From the NCBI GenBank assembly GCA_036250195.1, contig JAVHZZ010000004.1:255812728-255876727 (forward strand): 64,000 bases of DNA, read 5' to 3'. Shown piece after piece: positions 58,476-64,000 of this stretch. The notes under the pieces were generated by a model. That model did not search any database. It was not told where the DNA came from and saw only the letters and a list, made by a program, of their open reading frames with translations. The position numbers and the translations under genes were made by a program. How positions within the stretch are numbered: the first letter of the stretch is position 1; every line of letters starts with the position of its first letter. Source of the DNA: Mixophyes australis (Eukaryota > Chordata > Amphibia > Anura > Limnodynastidae).

Positions 58476-59340
58476 CTACTGAGGCAAGATGTCGTCCTCA
58501 TCCTCATCCTCTGATTCCTGGCCCCCTTCAGTGTGTACTTCCTCATCCTCACACATTATCAATTCGTCCCCGCTGGACTCCACAACCACAGGTCCCTCTG
58601 TATTATCTGGAGGGCAGTGCTGTACTTGATTGAGGAATTGATAATTCATTTTTATGAACATCATTTTTTCAACGTTCTGAGGAAGCAACCTCCTTCGCCG
58701 CTCACTGACCAGGTTCCCCCGCTGCACTAAAAACTCTTTCCGAGTACACACTAGAGGGGGGACAACTCAGGTAAAATAGAGCCAGTTTGTACAGGGGCTT
58801 CCAAACTGCCTTTTTTTCCTGCCAGTAACAATATGGACTGTCTGACATGTCTATTTGGATGGTGTCAGAAAAATAATCCTCCACCATTTTTTCTATTGTG
58901 ACAGCATCCAATGCAGCGACAGTAGACATGTCTGCAATGGTTGGCAGGTCCTTCAGTCCGGACCAGATGTTGTCTTCATCCCCGCTAGTGGGTCTTTTAG
59001 GAAAACTGAGCTTTTTCCTCGCATCCTTAGGTGTGGAAGAAAATGAAGGTGAAGCTGTTGGCATGTCACGGTCCTCTTCAGAGGACAATTTCCTGACCAG
59101 CAGGTCTATGCACCTCTGTAGACTTGTGTCCGCCGGAAACAGAGACACAACATACGCTTTAAACCGAGGATCGAGCACGGTGGCCAGAATGTATTCCTCT
59201 GACTTTAAAAGAGTGACCACCCTCGGATCCTGGCAAAGCATACGAAGGGCTTCATCCACAAGAGCTACATGCTTGGTGGAATCACAATGGTTTACCAGCT
59301 CCTCCCTCACTTTCTCTTGTAATATAGATTGCAGTACCTA
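58476..59340 (-). pseudogene. hAT transposase, C-terminal part, frameshifted
   Basis: About 200 residues from 59310 downward end in the hAT dimerisation region: YCYWQEKKAVWKPLYKLALF, then PPSSVYSERVFSAAG. Right after this the frame breaks: a run of G (near 58713-58716) has one base too many, and the expected continuation (NLVSERRRRLLPQNVEKMMF) is in the next frame and runs to 58476, ending in an acidic tail. VLDPRFK near the start is another hAT block. The N-terminal BED finger and the first two thirds of the catalytic core are missing; the upstream side runs straight into array B. The SERVFSAAG and LLPQNVEK motifs place it in the Ac/ZBED-like hAT group. Confidence 0.85.
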
Positions 59341-59830
59341 TTCTCTTGCACTGCTTAAAGAATGAACATGGTAAATGTAATATAGATTGCAGTACCTATT
59401 CTCTGGAACTGCTTAAAAATTGAACGTATTAAATGTAATATAGATTGCCGTACCTATTCTCTGGAACTGCTTAAAGAATGAACGTAGTAAATGTAATATA
59501 GATTGCAGTACCTATTCTCTTGCACTACTTAAAAATTGAACGTATTAAATGTAATATAGATTGCAGTACCTATTCTCTGGAACTGCTTAAAGAATGAACG
59601 TAGTAAATGTAATATAGATTGCAGTACCTATTCTCTTGCACTGCTTAAAAATTGAACGTATTAAATGTAATATAGATTGCAGTACCTATTCTCTGGAACT
59701 GCTTAAAGAATGAACGTAGTAAATGTAATATAGATTGCAGTTCCTATTTTTTGGACTGCTGAAACAGTGAACGTAGTAATATAGATTGCAGTTCCTATTT
59801 TTTGGACTGCAGAAACAGGACTGCAATAAT
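59336..59830. repeat. Tandem array B, about 59-bp unit, inside hAT
   Basis: Eight or so units with TAATATAGATTGCAGTACCT and 'ctgcttaaagaatgaacgta'. It abuts the truncated transposase, so array growth may have replaced the missing coding part. Confidence 0.88.
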
Positions 59831-59954
59831 ATATTGCTCTAGAATTTTTTTATACTTTTTAAATTATTTTTTAATATTTTTTTTTACTTTTTTTTGTATA
59901 ATATTTTTTTTTGGGGAGTTTTTAATAATTAGACAATTACTATGGACTTAGCAC

Positions 59955-60240
59955 AAAAATGCACAGGACTAAAGCACCACTGGACTCAGCAGGACAGACA
60001 CTGGCCAAAGCACCACTGGACTCAGCAGGACAGAGCGCAGGACAAAAGGACCACTGGACTCAGCAAGGACAGAGCACTGGACACAAGCATAAAGCACCAC
60101 TGGACTCAGCAAGGACAGAGCACTGGACACAAGCATAAAGCACCACTGGACTCAGCAAGGACAGAGCACTGGACACAAGCATAAAGCACCACTGGACTCA
60201 GCAAGGACAGAGCACTGGACACAAGCATAAAGCACAACTG
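59955..60240. repeat. Tandem array C, about 46-bp unit, inside hAT
   Basis: Six or so units with AGCACCACTGGACTCAGCAA and 'ggacagagcactggacacaa'. The last four are almost identical. The open plus frame over it is a by-product. Confidence 0.88.
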
Positions 60241-60533
60241 GACTGATCACGCAGGAGTACCACTACCCTACAACCTCCCTCTACCGTGATCACAGCCAAA
60301 ATGAAAATGGCGGCCGCTAGCGGTGAATTTATGCGATCCGAGTCTCGCGAGATCCGACGCAAGACTTGGACGTCAGAGCCTCAGTTTCATTTTTTTTTGG
60401 CGCCGGAAATACCCAAACAGTGCTCGGATCCGCACTGTTCGGGTGGGCTCGGATTAGCGGAATCCGAGCCCGCTCATCCTTAATAATAATAACAGTCCCC
60501 ACCCTGTCATAAGTGAATAAAATGAGTCTAGTA

Positions 60534-60726
60534 CAGGGTTTCCCAAACCCAGTCCTCAGGGCTCCCCAACAGTGCAGGTTTTCCAGATCACATGTGACAT
60601 AATTAGGACCACCTGTGGATCTGTTACAATGTGTCAGTCAGTAATGAATACACCTGTGCTCCAGCAAGGAGATATGGAAAACATGCACTGTTGGGGAGCC
60701 CTGAGGACTGGGTTTTGGAAACCCTG
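60534..60726. mobile_element. hAT MITE (193 bp)
   Basis: Long inverted ends (CAGGGTTTCCCAAACCCAGT and, reverse complement at the right, CAGGGTTTCCAAAACCCAGT), continuing with 'cctcagggctccccaacagt' on both sides. Exact 8-bp duplication gtctagta at 60526-60533 and 60727-60734. It lies 50 bases from the larger hAT element and is a different family. Confidence 0.9.
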
Positions 60727-60734
60727 GTCTAGTA

Positions 60735-62592
60735 TATTACTAGAAAAATGGAAAAGTTTAATGAAACGAACATGCAGAGGATGCTCCACTGGACTCATTG
60801 ACCATTGCAGTGCACAGGTGCAAAACCAAGAAAACCCTAGAAAACTCCCAACAAAGGAACAGCCTTAACATATAGCAAAAGATACGGCTAAAATAAGTTC
60901 CAAATATTGATACACAGCATTTTGATTTTTGGGTGTGCTTCTTTAAATAACAACTACGTAATTTTTGTACAGGAACAAAGTTTGGTTATGCATTTATGCA
61001 ATGAAATGTGTTCATGTCTGTAGGTAGGTCTATTTTGCATCACCATGTCTCTTCTGCTGAGATTAGGAGCGTTAAGCCACCACACGAGCCCAGGCGCGGC
61101 GCTCCATGATCTTCAAATTTGATAGATGTTGCTCTTCATTTCTCAAGCTGAGTGGCTGGATCATATGGGGGACACGTTAATGTGGTCAGCAAATAACTAC
61201 AAACACCATCCAACAATGGTAATTTCCTAACTGGATATTCAGACTTTTCTATAGTTTTGGGGCACAGATACAGTCACAACTATACGATTTGTCTATAATG
61301 ATGTAAGCTGAAGTCAATAATTCATTGTTTGGTAGCGACTTGTTGACGCAGGATAAGAGATTAGTTATTCAGGTCGGGAAATATGAAAGACAATGTGTGG
61401 TATAAGCAGTGGTTGAAGGGAGATGGTATATGCCTATATGTAATACCTCCTATTCCCATTTTAGTATATAGCTATATGCCCACTTAAGATGGATACATTT
61501 ACTAATGCATTTAAAATAAATCCAATTGTTTTAGATTCTTTAAGTGACCTTCGACTAAATTGTATACCTGATATATCTTTCTAAAACCTATTATATACCT
61601 TATAATAGGATACCTTTAAATACATGAAGCTGTTGCACATTGTAGTGCCTATTTAATGCACAATTTTTCCAAAGCTCTAAAGAGAAATCATTGTTTAAAA
61701 GCATGATGTAAATGAGTAGACGTATTACACATGTGGTTTGCATTAACACAGACCAGTCCTTGGGTAGATATAATAATGATTTAGGTGTCATCTTGGAAGC
61801 TCTTAATGATATAGTGTTGAGGCTACAGCTTCAATTGCTAATAACTTTCCGCAGCAATATGTGGATCAATAAACATGATATGCAGTCTCTGTATCCTGTA
61901 GTCAGATTCAGAAACCACTGGTATATTGTGAGAATAGAATCTTAGTGCTCCCATGCTCCTCCACATTGTAAGCTCTCGAGATGGGCCCTCTCTACCCTCT
62001 GTCTCATGTGTTTACCTTCTCCATCATCCTCATAATTCCTTGTTGTTTCGGTGTATGATTTATTTTGGATGATTTATTATACCAACTGTCCAGCGCTGCA
62101 GTCGTATGGCACCATGTAAACAAACTGACAATTAAGTTCTCTTGCCAACCTCTTTCATAAGTTTGCCTGCTGAATCTATAAAAGCTAGTCATGGTGAGGC
62201 GGCTTCACATCACCGCCCCTCAGCGGAAAGGAGAGGTGGTCAACAAGATGACTTTTTCTATATCATATAGTTAATATATGCAGCTTGTACAAACATATAT
62301 AATAAATTAAAATAATTATACATTTGTTGATAGCTAGAGAAGCTCAGTTTTAGCTGTATTCTTCCTTTTATATCACTGGCAGACCACCCATAGCCCATCT
62401 TTATGGCCTGGTGCATGAACATTTCCTCATCTATTGAAATGTGGTGTTTAAGAAGTTTAAGCAATGATGAATGGAAGAAAACACATCAGAATGTTCTAAT
62501 CAGAAAGTGGGTACAGTTAAAGTGGATTCAACACCTTCACCCAGAAGGCTTTCACCAGGCCCCCATATCTCTTGAAAATTAATATGTATGAT
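60735..62592. other. Non-coding DNA with an L2-like 3' end
   Basis: At about 61960-62130 the plus strand reads ACATTGTAAGCTCTCGAGAT, then 'gggccctctctaccctctgt', and later 'actgtccagcgctgcag', which resembles the 3' UTR and tail of an L2/CR1 LINE. No coding part is attached. The rest shows nothing I can support. Confidence 0.4.
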
Positions 62593-63072
62593 TAGGGCCA
62601 TAACGAGCGAGGTGTGGCCGATGCAGCCGCCCAGGGTGCAAGGCCAAGGGAGGGCCGCGTCCCCACACTTTTACACAAAGCACAGTCCCCTGATGCAGCA
62701 GTGCCGGTATGACCGGTGGGGAGCTCCATGCTATAGAGGCTCTCCATCTGTTACAACGATAGGCTACCAGTGCGGTCATCTTAGACGGAAATTGAACTAA
62801 GGAGCGCCTGTACAGTGTAACACAGGACATTCCTCCTCCAGACTGCCCACCCTCCAGCTTTCACAATAATCACACACATCTCCTTAGGTCAGTCCACCAA
62901 CTTCTCCAGACAGCCCACAATGTTTTCCAGGCAACCAGATGGATGATAAGGTGTTTCTCCTGTCCTCAATTTGTGCAGGTAAGTAATGCTCTCAACCTAT
63001 AGGTTTTCTCTCCATCCCCCCATTCAACATGAGTCTCTCCCTCTACCTACCCATAGCCAGTCTCTCCCCTCA

Positions 63073-63225
63073 GGTTGTGCCTCCCCCTCCCTCTCAGCCT
63101 GTGTCTCCCTCTGCCCCTCCCCCTCAGCCTGTGCTTCCCTCTGCCCCTCCCCCTCAGCTTGTGCCTCCCCCTGCCCCTCCCCCTCAGCCTGTGCCTCCCC
63201 CTGCTGTCTGCCTCCCCTCAGCCTG
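63073..63225. repeat. Minisatellite, about 30-bp unit
   Basis: Units of 'cctcagcctgtgcctccccc' plus 'tgcccctccc'. The three plus frames and one minus frame stay open as a by-product. Confidence 0.85.
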
Positions 63226-63234
63226 TGAGTCGGT

Positions 63235-63700
63235 TTCATTTATTGGTGGAGGCGATTAATTTATTGGTGGGGATAGGGGTAATTATTGTGCCTATTCATG
63301 GTGTGGTGATGGGACTATTAATTTAATACTGGGGAGTTTTAGGTGCTATTAATTGGATGTGGGGCTGAGTTGGGGAGAAACAAGCCTATTTATGACATGT
63401 GAAGGCTATTAATTTCATATTGGGGCTGGTAGGGGGGAAATATTCCTATTTATTAAATGTGAATAATGTTAATTTAATCTTGGGAAGAAAGGCCTTATTT
63501 TTATCCATGGGTTTTATTGATTTAATGTCAGGCTGGTTGAGGAAGGGAGTCCTAGAGTATTCACTACTTTCTTGTGCTTTCCTTGAGGTGAATAATAACA
63601 ATCTGTTTTCCAAACAGGGCCGTAATTGGATCCAGGCAAGCAGCAACTGAACTAAGACATCAACAGCAGCACCAAATTGTTAAACAGGCAAGAAAGGGTA
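63235..63700 (+). repeat. Recurrent hAT module, copy 6
   Basis: AT-rich units ('aatttaatactgggg', 'tattaatttcatattggggctgg', 'aaatgtgaataatgttaattt') are followed by the landmark 'caaacagggccgtaattgga' with CAGGCAAGCAGCAACTGAAC (63632-63651). It lies inside the hAT element 62593-63889. Confidence 0.65.
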
Positions 63701-64000
63701 TGAGAGAGCTGCACAGTGTTATAGAGTGGTCTAGTGCTCGTAAGGGCTAGACATGCCCACCACAGTAAGATGGTCACATATCTTCCAGCAGTGCGCTACT
63801 GTTAGAAGGCAGTATCTACTCCCACCAAGATTGAGGGACGCCAATGCTCTCTCTCGCCCAGGGCACTAAAATTTCTAGTTATGGCTCTGTATATGATGTA
63901 TAGAACATTGAAATTGATTGAATCCAACAATTAGAAGATCAAACACAGTGATCTTCACCCATCAACGAAGAAGCATTTATTAATGTGCATTACATTAAAG

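Larger units (their letters stand above)
56322..60482 (-). mobile_element. hAT element with partial transposase (4161 bp)
   Basis: Termini TAGGGGTGTGCACCGGG and (reverse complement) TAAGGATGAGCGGG are flanked by an exact 8-bp duplication ataataat (56314-56321 and 60483-60490). The right subterminal region repeats 'cggatccg' and 'cactgttcggg' motifs, probably transposase-binding sites. The transposase is only its C-terminal third and carries a frameshift, so the copy is not autonomous. Three tandem arrays fill most of the element. Confidence 0.88.
62593..63889. mobile_element. Non-autonomous hAT element (1297 bp)
   Basis: Ends TAGGGCCATAACGAG and (reverse complement) CAGAGCCATAACTAG. Flanks are tgtatgat (62585-62592) and tatatgat (63890-63897), an 8-bp duplication with one difference. 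Inside are a minisatellite (63073-63225) and copy 6 of the recurrent module, with no transposase. This copy shows most clearly that the module belongs to hAT elements. Confidence 0.75.

Noticed and set aside
1..64000. CRISPR arrays, operons and bacterial-type signals
   Set aside because: The tandem repeats are contiguous minisatellites without unique spacers, and all other evidence is of a vertebrate genome.

Overview
The window looks like gene-poor DNA from a large vertebrate genome, most likely an amphibian (anuran). The reasons are a tRNA-headed SINE with an L2-type tail, many hAT and Harbinger elements with internal minisatellites, a fish/frog-type Tc1 element, L1/Tx1 and L2 LINE remains, and a chromodomain Ty3/gypsy retrotransposon of the Tf1/sushi type. 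The species cannot be named from the sequence. I see one host gene: the first coding exon of drebrin (DBN1) at 2025-2110 on the minus strand, with a clean splice donor and a GC-rich promoter-like region just upstream. The rest of that gene lies beyond the left edge, so 1-2024 is its intron 1.

Layout: 1-2.3 kb, DBN1 exon 1 and promoter. 5.18-6.49 kb, Tc1/mariner element split by a SINE. 8.6-10.2 kb, two minisatellites. 13.4-15.1 kb, decayed gypsy pol (minus) split by a solo LTR with a 5-bp target duplication. 15.1-17.5 kb, L2-type LINE (plus) split by a second SINE. 17.5-20.6 kb, a repeat module followed by a 2-kb pyrimidine-rich minisatellite with a 460-bp higher-order period. 22.0-25.1 kb, decayed L1/Tx1 LINE (plus). 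25.5-26.5 kb, decayed Harbinger transposase (minus). 28.8-29.9 kb, hAT-type debris. 31.8-41.8 kb, an L2-type LINE (plus) split by a complete Ty3/gypsy chromovirus (minus, 32179-40530), then a piece of the 3' end of 18S rRNA. 45.65-47.93 kb, a hAT element full of minisatellite and hairpins. 49.96-54.74 kb, a larger hAT-like element that splits a minisatellite and itself carries an LTR-like insert and two MITEs. 56.32-60.48 kb, a hAT element keeping the C-terminal part of a broken transposase. 60.53-60.73 kb, a hAT MITE. 62.59-63.89 kb, another hAT element.

The chromovirus is the most notable unit. Its two 2.0-2.1-kb LTRs differ at about five bases plus one 80-bp tandem unit, both reading frames are open, and the 5-bp target duplication is exact, so insertion was recent. 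The sequence supports a full expression scheme. A short U3 holds NRF1- and YY1-type sites and a TATA box. The predicted RNA start is complementary to 10 nt just inside the 5' LTR, which matches the self-priming used by the Tf1/sushi group. A long leader carries four hairpins whose stems covary. Gag and pol are joined by a -1 frameshift site (GGGAAAT, 6-nt spacer, H-type pseudoknot). Pol runs protease, reverse transcriptase, RNase H, integrase, chromodomain, and its stop codon lies inside the 3' LTR.

Everything here was read by eye. Family names rest on recognised motifs and termini, not on database searches.
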